Below are positions 52,298-60,180 of a DNA stretch of 64,000 bases, one piece after another (position 1 is the first letter of the stretch; every line of letters starts with the position of its first letter). The notes under the pieces are model-generated. The model searched no databases. It was not told the origin of the DNA and saw only the letters and a program-made list of their open reading frames with translations. The DNA comes from Halobacteriovoraceae bacterium (GTDB lineage Bacteria; Bdellovibrionota; Bacteriovoracia; Bacteriovoracales; Bacteriovoracaceae), in NCBI GenBank assembly GCA_002712005.1, contig PASP01000004.1:435485-499484 (forward strand), given 5' to 3'. Made by a program: the position numbers and the translations under genes.

Positions 52298-52726
52298 ATG
52301 ACTAATACGTCTACACCAGTTAAGTTTTTCAAAAGAGAAGCAAAAATCTTGTTCAAACAAGTTAAAGCCAATGATGATAAAGCATTAGCCAGAGTTACTT
52401 CTATTATTAAAGACTCTAATAAAATCAGTCTTATGCGCGTGCAGCACGTGATTGCTGTTGAGCACGGATTTTCAAAATGGGAGGAATTGATTAATTCTTC
52501 TGACTTTGAATTACAAAATGCCATTAACAAAAGGCAAGTAACTTTATCCCAGCTAAAACCTCGCTCACGAACACCACTTAGTAGCTTCTACCTTGGACCA
52601 AAGGGGATCCCTACATCCCTAGAGAATGAGACAATATCAACTTTCTTTGATCAGATGACTCAAAGAGAACAAGAAATGTATCTTAATGAGGATGCTCGAG
52701 CGAAGGAACTAATCGGCTATCGCTAA
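52298..52726 (+). CDS. Hypothetical small protein with QHVIAVEHGFSKW-type motif
   Basis: 142 residues, cytoplasmic. Residues 8-55 contain KREAKILFKQVKANDDKALA and MRVQHVIAVEHGFSKWEEL, similar to a short helical module seen before ankyrin repeats and in glyoxalase-related proteins, in which Q-x2-I-A-x-E-x-G-F-x-x-W recurs. Beyond that no domain is recognised. AGGAGGAG lies 6 nt before the ATG, an unusually strong SD. It lies between hairpins within the putative integrated element. Confidence 0.7.
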   Translation: MTNTSTPVKFFKREAKILFKQVKANDDKALARVTSIIKDSNKISLMRVQHVIAVEHGFSKWEELINSSDFELQNAINKRQVTLSQLKPRSRTPLSSFYLGPKGIPTSLENETISTFFDQMTQREQEMYLNEDARAKELIGYR

Positions 52727-52734
52727 TTACAAGT

Positions 52735-52779
52735 TCGCTTTAGGATTCTCAATCCTTAAGGATTAAGGACCTGAAGCGA
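52735..52779. repeat. Nested 45-bp inverted repeat after the orphan gene
   Basis: TCGCTTTAGG (52735-52744) pairs with CCTGAAGCGA (52770-52779) at 9 of 10 positions plus one G-T pair, and the centre has the perfect palindrome AATCCTTAAGGATT (52751-52764). No T run follows. Confidence 0.65.
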
Positions 52780-52822
52780 TTACAAACGACGTGAAAGACA
52801 GCGATGACATCAAGACTCAGGA

Positions 52823-53764
52823 CTAGAAAAAGCTATTAGGAATCATTTTCTCGATCAGCATTTTACATGTATCACCTTTCTCTATGGGTAAGTATGAGTC
52901 ATCCTGCACGCTACTCATCATATGCTCAATAATCGTTTCACTGACTCCATACCCCGTTGAAAAAAGCCTCTTATTTTTAATATGGTCTTCTAATGAGTTG
53001 CGATCAAAAAGAAGAGCATTATTCTTTCGATCAAATCCATAGCCCAAAATTACAATTTTTTTGCTTTCATTGATATCTTTATGAAAGTTGTTAACCGCAG
53101 TCTCATTATGTTTTCTTATCAAGGAAATGTATTCCGATTCTTCTTTAATCTCATCAAAATTCTCTACTTTAGCAACTTTTTCATGTTCTCTATCAAAGTT
53201 AAGCCCTAGGGTTCTTCCATAAATGTGCTTAATTCTTAAATATTTATAATCCTGTACGTGATACTGCGTTCTCAATATGAACTCGACTTTTTTCTTAAAT
53301 AAATTGTCATAATTAAAACTTAAGACCTGCGGTGGTTTCGAAAGAAACTCATCTCTATGATGCTCCATTGAGTAATGAACAAAAGGCTCGATCCAATCAT
53401 TATGCTTTAATACTCTGGCAACTTCTTTTTGAGAAATGAAATAGTATATTATCATCTTAGCAAGTCTAACAAGCTCCGGCTTGATCTCGTGAGAGTCCTG
53501 TAAGAATAAATCAATTGATGTCGCTCCAGAGATCTGAAGTTTGTCACGTAACTCATTAACTTTGCTCAGTCCGTAACCCTCATTCTTTAAATGCTTTAAA
53601 AAGTTAGCATCGTTTATTTGTGTTGGACTCCAGCTATTATCAGGATGATTATTAACTAAATTTATGATTGCTTCTTTTAAATCTTTCCCTGATGGAAACT
53701 CGTAGGGACAGCTTGAGCCAGCCCCTAAAATAAAAATAGAATCTTTGAAAAAATATTCACCCAT
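52823..53764 (-). CDS. SIR2-like NAD-hydrolase-type protein, putative defence effector
   Basis: 313 residues with SIR2-fold landmarks in order: FILGAGSSCPYEFPSGKDL (11-29, NAD-binding GAGSS), LSFNYDNLF near 168 (N-x-D), IKHIYGRTLG near 193 (catalytic His region) and IVILGYGF near 253. SIR2-like domains in antiphage systems degrade NAD+ on infection. This one stands alone, without a recognised sensor partner; its partner may be within the chain or absent. It lies at the edge of the tRNA-Asp-bounded region, next to the second att-like repeat. The C-terminal 60 residues are not assigned. Confidence 0.75.
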   Translation of the reverse strand: MGEYFFKDSIFILGAGSSCPYEFPSGKDLKEAIINLVNNHPDNSWSPTQINDANFLKHLKNEGYGLSKVNELRDKLQISGATSIDLFLQDSHEIKPELVRLAKMIIYYFISQKEVARVLKHNDWIEPFVHYSMEHHRDEFLSKPPQVLSFNYDNLFKKKVEFILRTQYHVQDYKYLRIKHIYGRTLGLNFDREHEKVAKVENFDEIKEESEYISLIRKHNETAVNNFHKDINESKKIVILGYGFDRKNNALLFDRNSLEDHIKNKRLFSTGYGVSETIIEHMMSSVQDDSYLPIEKGDTCKMLIEKMIPNSFF

Positions 53765-53902
53765 TTGGAACTAACCCCATTTGCATACTCTTAACCTATG
53801 CTTCTTAAGCCCCCAATATTTTACAAAAGAGATACCAATTAGGGTAACTCAATATCTAGGACACATAACACACTCAAATTACGATAAGTTATCGAGTTTT
53901 TA

Positions 53903-53915
53903 CGCTCCCGCCATT
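53903..53915 (+). repeat. attR-like copy of the tRNA-Asp 3' end
   Basis: CGCTCCCGCCATT, identical to 50655-50667. CGAGTT lies just before it, as in the T arm, but the T arm itself is missing, so this is a fragment of the tRNA. Confidence 0.55.
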
Positions 53916-53930
53916 TTGAGTTAATTTCGA

Positions 53931-53961
53931 AAAAAAGCCCTTCTTCTTGATGGGCTTTTTT
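53931..53961 (+). terminator. Terminator behind the att-like repeat
   Basis: AAAAAAGCCC (53931-53940) and GGGCTTTTTT (53952-53961) form a 10-bp stem with an 11-nt loop. No gene on this strand ends just before it except the tRNA fragment, so it may be the original tRNA-Asp terminator. Confidence 0.85.
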
Positions 53962-54118
53962 ATTGTCTTTTTTTCGGATTTTCTCACTTAATGGTGGACT
54001 GCACCGCACTCAAACCTTCAACTACAAGCATACAACCCAAATCCACAGCTACACCTCTTCCTTATATAAATCTTACAAAACTTAAGCACTAGCTACTTAG
54101 CCTTGATAGAATTTACTC

Positions 54119-54922
54119 ATGCTTAATCGATTACTAAAGAACCTATTGCTTTTGGGGTTCATTTGCCTTTGTTTTGAATCTTACGCTGAAAGTGTAAGCA
54201 TAAGAACTCTCGTTATTTATAGTGAGGAGTATTTAAATTCTTATCCAAACAAAACCAAGGCCAAAGATGAAGTAAAGAAAGAAATTCTCTTTCTTAATAA
54301 CTCACTTGAAAAACAAAAAGTAAAAATCTTCTTCAATCTCATTGCCGAGGAGTCAGTAACCCTTGATTATATGGGATCTCCAGAAGAGTACTGCTATGAT
54401 TTTGTGGGGGATTCTTTTTATTTGATCGATCCAAATCCAGAATTTGCAAACTTAGTTAAATATAGAAAAAAGCATAAAGCCGATGTTGTTATTTTAATGA
54501 CGCATAATAACTCATCCCATTTTATCGCATCTAAAAATTATGGTATCGCCTGTGATCAATTTTATGATGGATCTTTCCGTGACTATCGTGAGACTGATCA
54601 ATCTTATTTAATCGTTGATAAGCAGGGACTCAACACTCTTACACTCCCCCACGAGATCGGCCACTTTTTAGGGCTCGATCATCATTACGCCCTGATTGAT
54701 CAAAACGAAGCGACCATGATGATCGGGAATGGAAATGAAGAGAATTTAAGAAGAATTGGCCTATGGTCAGATTCCTCAATGAAACCTTTCTACGAATATG
54801 GCGAAGTGGCCACCTCTTTTCAAGGCCTTAGTGATGTTCAAATAATGAACCATAACGCTGTACATGCCTCTCAAGCTTTTGAAAGGATGAATAATACTTT
54901 GCCGAAGCTTGAGATGGATTAA
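54119..54922 (+). CDS. Secreted metzincin-type metalloprotease
   Basis: 267 residues with a Sec signal peptide (hydrophobic 5-20, ending SYA near 23). The zinc signature HEIGHFLGLDH (178-188) is the full metzincin HExxHxxGxxH; a Met-turn candidate is in ATMMIGNG near 206. The order fits a matrixin-like zinc endopeptidase, shorter than the eukaryotic ones. It differs from the HEIGH protease at 6 kb. Substrate unknown; secretion suggests a role outside the cell. Confidence 0.85.
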   Translation: MLNRLLKNLLLLGFICLCFESYAESVSIRTLVIYSEEYLNSYPNKTKAKDEVKKEILFLNNSLEKQKVKIFFNLIAEESVTLDYMGSPEEYCYDFVGDSFYLIDPNPEFANLVKYRKKHKADVVILMTHNNSSHFIASKNYGIACDQFYDGSFRDYRETDQSYLIVDKQGLNTLTLPHEIGHFLGLDHHYALIDQNEATMMIGNGNEENLRRIGLWSDSSMKPFYEYGEVATSFQGLSDVQIMNHNAVHASQAFERMNNTLPKLEMD

Positions 54923-54931
54923 TACCCAAAA

Positions 54932-54946
54932 AGGTGCCATGCACCT
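54932..54946 (+). repeat. GTGCCATGCAC palindrome, copy 2
   Basis: AGGTGC-CAT-GCACCT directly after the metalloprotease stop codon, preceded by five A. Confidence 0.7.
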
Positions 54947-54952
54947 CTAGAA

Positions 54953-55633
54953 TCAAACTTCTTCAAAACCTATTTTAATTTTAGAGCGAAAACCTTCAAA
55001 AGTATCTAAGATTACAATATCTCGAATATCCCCAATCGGTAGAATTACATGCTCCTCCTTCTTAGAATCTCTAATCCTTAGCCTATACTCCGCCTGATGA
55101 GAGAAACGAGAAGGCTTAACTCTTCCAACTTCATTTGACCTTATTGGGAACTTTTCAATATCTCTATATACAAGAGGACCACCATCAACTTGTAAATCTA
55201 ATTGCTTAGCAGAGTTATTGACTCTATCTAAGAAAGTCTTTACATCATGTATAAAACAAACAGCATCGCCAAAAGTTCTCATATTATCGCTATAAAGGAA
55301 TTTTCGAGTAAGTTCTTCAGAAGTCGTTCCTTGAGATACACTAACCTCTTTTCCGTAAAGACCGAACATACAAAACACCTTAATTCCACCTGATAAACTT
55401 AGGCTTACATCAGAACAAACCCCAAGCAACTCCTTTCCATACAATACCTTATAACCCTCTTTGGAATTTAAAGTGAAAGTTCCTTCCGAATTATCAAACA
55501 TCTCATCTAAGTCATCACAATCATTTCTATAAAACGATATATCATTCATATAAAGATCACCTTTTAAAAAGTCATCTAGATATTCTTTTTTCAATATTTT
55601 TATAAGACCAAACAATCGTATATTTTTTGACAT
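54953..55633 (-). CDS. Hypothetical protein of an accessory type
   Basis: 226 residues, no signal peptide. It begins with a segment (YLDDFLKGDLYMNDISFYRND) like proteins often seen in phage and accessory regions (x-F-L-x-G-x-L-Y-M-N), then DEMFDNSEGTFT, and a C-terminal FSHQAEYRLRI with a beta-rich end. I cannot name the family. It lies between two copies of the GTGCCATGCAC palindrome. Confidence 0.6.
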   Translation of the reverse strand: MSKNIRLFGLIKILKKEYLDDFLKGDLYMNDISFYRNDCDDLDEMFDNSEGTFTLNSKEGYKVLYGKELLGVCSDVSLSLSGGIKVFCMFGLYGKEVSVSQGTTSEELTRKFLYSDNMRTFGDAVCFIHDVKTFLDRVNNSAKQLDLQVDGGPLVYRDIEKFPIRSNEVGRVKPSRFSHQAEYRLRIRDSKKEEHVILPIGDIRDIVILDTFEGFRSKIKIGFEEV

Positions 55634-55689
55634 TAGAAAAAACCTAATTTTATTAATAATTCGCTTGAATCATTCAAACCACTTCAAAA

Positions 55690-55704
55690 AAGTGCCATGC
55701 ACTT
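55690..55704 (-). repeat. GTGCCATGCAC palindrome, copy 3
   Basis: AAGTGC-CAT-GCACTT with five A upstream, between the accessory gene and the GyrI-like gene. Confidence 0.7.
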
Positions 55705-55706
55705 CT

Positions 55707-56147
55707 TTACTTTATTCCAATATAAACTTTAATGCGACTTGGTTCATCGTAAAGCTCGAAGTCTGTTTTATAGAGGCGTTCATACTCTGATTTTTCATCC
55801 GAAAAGTAATTCCAAATATCAGTCCAAGCTTGAATCACGACCTGGGGCATTTCTCCCTGTGCAGAAAAGACGAGATATCTTCCCGATTCAATCACTACAG
55901 ATTCCGTTGCTTCAACTTTCTTTTCAGATGCGGCAGTTACATTAAATTCTCCAGAATGATCAGAGTCATAGGATGAATAAACACCGTAAATAGCTTCCGC
56001 TTCACCAAGTAGAGGAGAAACTTTAGAAGAAAAGCTTGTCCATAGATCACCTATTTTTGCAGTCTCTTGATTCATCTCATTTTTATTCATTGTACGAATA
56101 CTAAGACCATAAACGGTTTTAGGTTGTTTTATTATTTCTAGCTTCAT
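55707..56147 (-). CDS. GyrI-like/effector-binding domain protein
   Basis: 146 residues from the ATG at 56147 (AGAGGT 8 nt upstream; the longer frame starts 21 bp earlier). The chain follows the SOUL/GyrI effector-binding fold: KLEIIKQPKTVYGLSIRT at the start, IYGVYSSYDSDHSGEF in the middle, YLVFSAQGEMPQVVIQAW and YIGIK at the end. Such domains bind small hydrophobic compounds, alone or as sensor parts of AraC-family regulators. It is alone here. Confidence 0.78.
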   Translation of the reverse strand: MKLEIIKQPKTVYGLSIRTMNKNEMNQETAKIGDLWTSFSSKVSPLLGEAEAIYGVYSSYDSDHSGEFNVTAASEKKVEATESVVIESGRYLVFSAQGEMPQVVIQAWTDIWNYFSDEKSEYERLYKTDFELYDEPSRIKVYIGIK

Positions 56148-56487
56148 AAAAATTACCTCTTCTATCACTCCATACTTTATCTCAGAAATTATAAGTAAAT
56201 ATTTTGCTTAATTACAAATATCAAATCGTAAGCTTCCTAGATAGTTGATAATAGCACCTAGTCCTGCCTGTACATATGATCAACGACATAAGTACTCAAT
56301 TTCACGAACAAATCATCTCTCTAAACACGAAAGACGAGATCCCATGCTGACAAGTGAATAACGATAAAGACCATTACTGCTTAAAAGCCGTAAATTATTT
56401 AAACACCCCTGTAAAATGTGACTTAACTTCACAATCTACCTCATTTTTCGTTTAACATTAGAAAAACAATGAATAAGGAGACCTCAG
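56148..56487. other. 340-bp region without recognisable gene
   Basis: AT-rich, with no ORF of convincing composition, no RNA gene and no strong inverted repeat found. It contains the promoters of the two divergent genes, which could not be placed. Confidence 0.6.
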
Positions 56488-56937
56488 ATGAAAACCATTA
56501 TCGCATCATTAATTATGCTCTCTTGCACTTCTGTATTTAGCCAAAGCCTACTTGAGGGTAACAATACTGCATCCTTCGTTTCATCTAAGGATTTTCAAGA
56601 TGGCCATATGAGAAAAGTAGGAGCTCTTAACAAAAAAGGTGACTTAGTTTATGTTGAAGTTCTTGATAGTGAAGATATGACATGTGTAACTATGCCCACT
56701 GAAGCTAATTTTGATGAGACATTACTTTGCGAAGAAGGTTATGAAAATAATCATGCACCACAAGCGGATCGCTTCCTTTTAAATATCAAATCTATTACAG
56801 CTAACAAAAGCTACTTAGAAGTTCTTTACCTTGATAGCCATCCTTGGGGACAAATTAATAAGTTTCAAAATGGAGAAGGTAGAGAAGAATTACTTAAGAA
56901 AAGCATTTCTCTTTCCTTTATTGTAGATAAAAATTAA
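56488..56937 (+). CDS. Exported protein, function unknown
   Basis: 149 residues with a signal peptide (MKTIIASLIMLSC, cut near SVFSQ). The mature part of about 130 residues holds two Cys near MTCVTM and LLCEEG that may pair. I do not recognise a family. GGAG is 8 nt before the ATG, and the gene is followed by a terminator shared with the convergent HD-domain gene. Confidence 0.7.
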   Translation: MKTIIASLIMLSCTSVFSQSLLEGNNTASFVSSKDFQDGHMRKVGALNKKGDLVYVEVLDSEDMTCVTMPTEANFDETLLCEEGYENNHAPQADRFLLNIKSITANKSYLEVLYLDSHPWGQINKFQNGEGREELLKKSISLSFIVDKN

Positions 56938-56952
56938 TTATAAGAATCTTAG

Positions 56953-56982
56953 AAGAGGGCTATTTACAATGGCCCTCTTTGT
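56953..56982. terminator. Bidirectional terminator
   Basis: AAGAGGGC (56953-56960) and GCCCTCTT (56972-56979) form a perfect 8-bp stem with an 11-nt loop, followed by TGTTTCTTT. It lies between two convergent genes. Confidence 0.8.
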
Positions 56983-57005
56983 TTCTTTAATACCCTAGCA
57001 CACGA

Positions 57006-57725
57006 TCATAAGACTTCAGATCCGATTTTATTTAAAACTTCCCTGTGCCATTTTTTGATCTTACCGTAAAACCCCAGTCTTATAAGAGTTGAAAGGAACA
57101 TCTTGGGATGCTCTCTCATTCTCTCTTTCAAAAGTGAGACTATAGTATTAGAAAAATTATTTGCTGGAACTTCACGATAAACTTTCAAAATTAAATCTTC
57201 AGGTAAAAGATAACTCCATAGCCCCGCTACATCTAAGCCTGCCCCCATATGGAGAAATTTAAGTTCAGAGGAGCCTGAATTGGCCATTCCAATCGCATCA
57301 TGTAGTGAAATCATTTCTGAGATAATACTAATTTCTGTATTGGAAAAGCTACGTTGACACATTTGACTTGCACAGTTTGCACCAGCAACTTCAAAAGTAA
57401 CAGAAGAAGAACTTTGATTTAAACCTATATCATGCAGAAAAGAGCCCACAAAAAAGACCTCATCATCGATCTTCTTTTTTTCAATATTAGCAAAAATTTT
57501 CCCAAAGAAGTAGGATCGAATGCAATGAGCGGCAATAGCTGGATCATATATCTCATTCCCCTTCTCGATAACTTCAGTAATTCTTCTACTATCTGGAATA
57601 GAAAAGTTTAAATCAAGGGAAACACCATTAGCTGAAGAAAACTTCTGTTGGAAGAGGTAACGAGTTTTTTCAAAATCCATTCTCAGCATTTCTTTTATAA
57701 CAAAACACTTGCTTGGAGCTTTCAT
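57006..57725 (-). CDS. HD-domain protein
   Basis: 239 residues from the ATG at 57725 (AAGGA 5 nt upstream). It has an HD phosphohydrolase layout: AAHCIRSYFFG (His), FLHDIGL (His-Asp) and EMISLHDAIGM (second His-Asp). This resembles cyanamide-hydratase-like or HD phosphohydrolase proteins rather than HD-GYP. Metal-dependent hydrolysis is likely, substrate unknown. It is divergent from a GlxA-type regulator gene, which may control it. Confidence 0.78.
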   Translation of the reverse strand: MKAPSKCFVIKEMLRMDFEKTRYLFQQKFSSANGVSLDLNFSIPDSRRITEVIEKGNEIYDPAIAAHCIRSYFFGKIFANIEKKKIDDEVFFVGSFLHDIGLNQSSSSVTFEVAGANCASQMCQRSFSNTEISIISEMISLHDAIGMANSGSSELKFLHMGAGLDVAGLWSYLLPEDLILKVYREVPANNFSNTIVSLLKERMREHPKMFLSTLIRLGFYGKIKKWHREVLNKIGSEVL

Positions 57726-57796
57726 TTTATTCCTTTTCATAAGATTAGAGATAAACAGACTTTACGATAAACTTGCCGAAGGCAACATTGTCGTAT

Positions 57797-58702
57797 ATGA
57801 CATATTTAATGAAAAAGACGTCAACCTTGCGAAACATATATTTTCTTGAAGTAAATAATTATTTAAAGAGTTCTTTCTATATTTTGAAAGACCACTGCCA
57901 AATTTTAGAAATGCTTGAGGCAAGGAATAAGTACAAGGTTTCAAAAGTTAACCAAAGAAAAAAGTTGGAAAAGATATCTTCAACCGATATCCTTATCATA
58001 CCACCAACTCTTACTAGTCCTACTAAAGTTTCATTTGAATTAAATATTATTAATCAATTTATAGACCAAGGTTGTCGTATATTCGCTCTTTGTGGTGGAG
58101 TCTATTATTTAGCTACCATGGGGCTACTTGATAATAAATACGCTACAACCCATTTTTTCTTTGAGAAAGATTTCAAGATAATGTTTCCTAAAATTAAGTT
58201 CGACTGTTCCAAGATTTCGATCACACATAAAAAAGTTACAACTCTAGGTGGAATATATTCAATTCTCGACATGCTTTGTATTTTAGTCCTTAAAGACGAA
58301 GGTAGAGCTTTTGCAGCAAAATATAATCTTTTTTGTGTCGGACATGGAATAAGAAAAGAACAAATTAAAAACTTCGACTCAATAAAAAATTCATCTAAAA
58401 TAAAAGTTTTATTTTCTGGCCATGAACTTCCAATTACCCTTGAAGATCTTGCTAATGGAATGGGAATGAGTATAAGAACAGCACAGCGTTATCTTCGTAA
58501 AGAATTCAATGAAACTTTTAGAGAACTCTATGACCAGTACAGAGCTATGCTTATTGAAGAATACTTAGCACAAGGTCTCCGACTTCAAGAGATTGCCTAT
58601 AAAATCGGTATTAACGATGAGTCAGCCTTTTCTCAGTTTTTTAAAAAAATGTTTAAAACAAGCTATCGCAATTATAAAGAACAGTATCTTCTTAATCTTT
58701 AG
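57797..58702 (+). CDS. GlxA-type AraC-family transcription regulator
   Basis: About 301 residues. The N-terminal half is a DJ-1/PfpI-like domain with the nucleophile-elbow Cys in FALCGGVYYLA; the C-terminal 100 are an AraC DNA-binding domain with two helix-turn-helices (LEDLANGMGMSIRTAQRYL, then AYKIGINDESAFSQFF). The start is uncertain: a TTG at 57773, ATG at 57797 or ATG at 57809 are in frame, none with a good SD; I use 57797. It is divergent from the HD-domain gene. Confidence 0.82.
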   Translation: MTYLMKKTSTLRNIYFLEVNNYLKSSFYILKDHCQILEMLEARNKYKVSKVNQRKKLEKISSTDILIIPPTLTSPTKVSFELNIINQFIDQGCRIFALCGGVYYLATMGLLDNKYATTHFFFEKDFKIMFPKIKFDCSKISITHKKVTTLGGIYSILDMLCILVLKDEGRAFAAKYNLFCVGHGIRKEQIKNFDSIKNSSKIKVLFSGHELPITLEDLANGMGMSIRTAQRYLRKEFNETFRELYDQYRAMLIEEYLAQGLRLQEIAYKIGINDESAFSQFFKKMFKTSYRNYKEQYLLNL

Positions 58703-58725
58703 CCTAGGTTCGTTTACTTTTAAAA

Positions 58726-59295
58726 TTAAGAGCAACCCATCATTTGTTTCTTATAAGACAAGGCCGTCGTTTGAACTTTACGTGCATAATTCTTTATAGC
58801 TGGTTTATTCTTATAAGATCCTCTTTTGAATCCAGTATTTCCTTCGTGATAAGCGAGATATAATTTATAAGCATCATAGCGTGAAATCCCTAGTCTCTTT
58901 ACGGAGCGATTTAAATACCAACCAATAAAGTCAACAGAGTCTTCAAAACTAGATCTTAGGGCCGCCCAATTTTTGGTCTTCTCTACATACTCCAACCATG
59001 TTGCATCAAGAGCTTGTGAATACCCATAGGCTGAAGAAATTCTTCTTCCTAGAAGTCCATCGACAAATGATTTTTTAAGCGGTGGTTTTGCATTATGAAT
59101 AAATTTAGACTCATGATAAATGATGGAAAGAATAGTATAAGTTGGAATCTTCCACTTCTTAGCGGCTACATCAAGTGGCCTAATCCATTCCCCTTTCTCT
59201 CTTAGCAACGAACATGCATTTGCGCGAACCTGAGGTGGTCTAGTCGCACATCCGACTAAAGAAATTAATAAAAACAGAAAAATAAGCCTCATCAT
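58726..59295 (-). CDS. Lytic transglycosylase-like lipoprotein
   Basis: About 189 residues. The signal peptide has lipobox LVGC; then an SLT-type lysozyme-like fold with the catalytic Glu in IIYHESKFIHN, SSAYGYSQALDATW and YHEGNTGF, as in small transglycosylases. It should cut peptidoglycan glycan strands in the periplasm. A TTG at 59313 is in frame; the ATG pair at 59295/59292 gives the normal signal peptide length. Confidence 0.87.
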   Translation of the reverse strand: MMRLIFLFLLISLVGCATRPPQVRANACSLLREKGEWIRPLDVAAKKWKIPTYTILSIIYHESKFIHNAKPPLKKSFVDGLLGRRISSAYGYSQALDATWLEYVEKTKNWAALRSSFEDSVDFIGWYLNRSVKRLGISRYDAYKLYLAYHEGNTGFKRGSYKNKPAIKNYARKVQTTALSYKKQMMGCS

Positions 59296-59427
59296 AATAA
59301 GATTGATCGGCAAATTTTTCCGCTTTCTTTAGAACCCAATAAAATTAAGTAGATATGCTTTTGATTTAAGTTAAACGAAGATCAACTTTTCTTTAACTAT
59401 TGGCTTCACTTCTTTAGAATTCTATTT

Positions 59428-60153
59428 ATGAAAAAAATTCTATTCTTAGGCTTAGGTCATTTAGGTACATTCTTTATTAGCCAAAATAAAGGTCACGAAA
59501 TTATTGGAACAAATCGAAGTGGTGAATCCGACTTTGAAATTCCTATTATTTCCTACCAACTGGGAGCACGATGGGATGGCCCTAGGAAATTTGATATTAT
59601 CATCATTTCGTTTCCTCCGACGCAGGAATATGCAGAGAATCTAAAAATACTCTTATCTGATCTAAAGCCTTTTCAGAAGATCATTTTTGTAAGCTCAACT
59701 TCTGTTTTTGGCAATGGAATGGTCTCAGAGTTAAGCCCTCAAACTGGACAAACAAGAAATGCACAGGAACTCATAGAGTGCGAGTCTTTGATAAAGAGTT
59801 TCAACAATCACGTCATCATTAGACCTGGTGGTTTAATTGATGAACATAGACATCCTCGTCGTTTCTTTGAAAATAGAACTCATATTAAAAAATCTAAAAC
59901 TCAAGTAAATCTAGTTCATACCTATGACGTAGCCTCTTTTATCCATTTTGCTATCGATCAAGGAATTACGAATGAAGATTTTAATTTGATCTGTGATGAT
60001 CATCCGACTAAAGAAGAGTTCTATGGATCGTTTCATCATCATCTCGATTATGACTCGCAAGGCTCAGAAACAAGAATCCTTAGCAATAGGAAAAGTAAAG
60101 AATTTGGTTTCGAATACAAATTTAGTACTTTGGAATGGACTCAACACTCTTAA
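59428..60153 (+). CDS. YeeZ-like NAD(P)-binding epimerase-fold protein
   Basis: 241 residues, atypical extended SDR. The dinucleotide loop is ILFLGLGHLGTFFISQ (G-x-G-x-x-G). FVSSTSVFGN carries the Ser region, and no Tyr-x3-Lys is visible at the usual place, as in YeeZ. The ATG at 59428 is used; no clear SD. It stands alone, convergent with map. The role is unknown. Confidence 0.75.
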   Translation: MKKILFLGLGHLGTFFISQNKGHEIIGTNRSGESDFEIPIISYQLGARWDGPRKFDIIIISFPPTQEYAENLKILLSDLKPFQKIIFVSSTSVFGNGMVSELSPQTGQTRNAQELIECESLIKSFNNHVIIRPGGLIDEHRHPRRFFENRTHIKKSKTQVNLVHTYDVASFIHFAIDQGITNEDFNLICDDHPTKEEFYGSFHHHLDYDSQGSETRILSNRKSKEFGFEYKFSTLEWTQHS

Positions 60154-60180
60154 AAATTAGAAGTCAGAAAGTAGCAATAC

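Larger units (their letters stand above)
50655..53915 (+). mobile_element. Putative tRNA-Asp-bounded integrated element with SIR2-like gene
   Basis: The last 13 bp of tRNA-Asp plus flank, CGCTCCCGCCATT (50655-50667), recur exactly at 53903-53915. The second copy is followed by similar sequence (GAGTT) and by a terminator-type hairpin, like an original tRNA 3' flank displaced by an integration. The interval holds soxR, an SDR gene, a small orphan gene, several hairpins and a SIR2-like gene. No integrase is seen, so it would be a degraded or mobilisable element; a chance match or old tRNA remnant cannot be excluded. Confidence 0.45.
53765..54118. other. 354-bp intergenic region with att-like repeat
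   Basis: It holds a 13-bp palindrome CGATAA-G-TTATCG (53882-53894), the tRNA-Asp 3'-end copy (53903-53915) and a terminator (53931-53961). A promoter for the metalloprotease gene was not identified in the AT-rich remainder. Confidence 0.7.

Noticed and set aside
53882-53894. CGATAAGTTATCG palindrome as an independent operator
   Set aside because: It is short and AT-rich; noted only as part of the att-like region.
56148-56487. Possible small RNA between the GyrI-like gene and the exported protein
   Set aside because: No stable hairpin plus T run was found.
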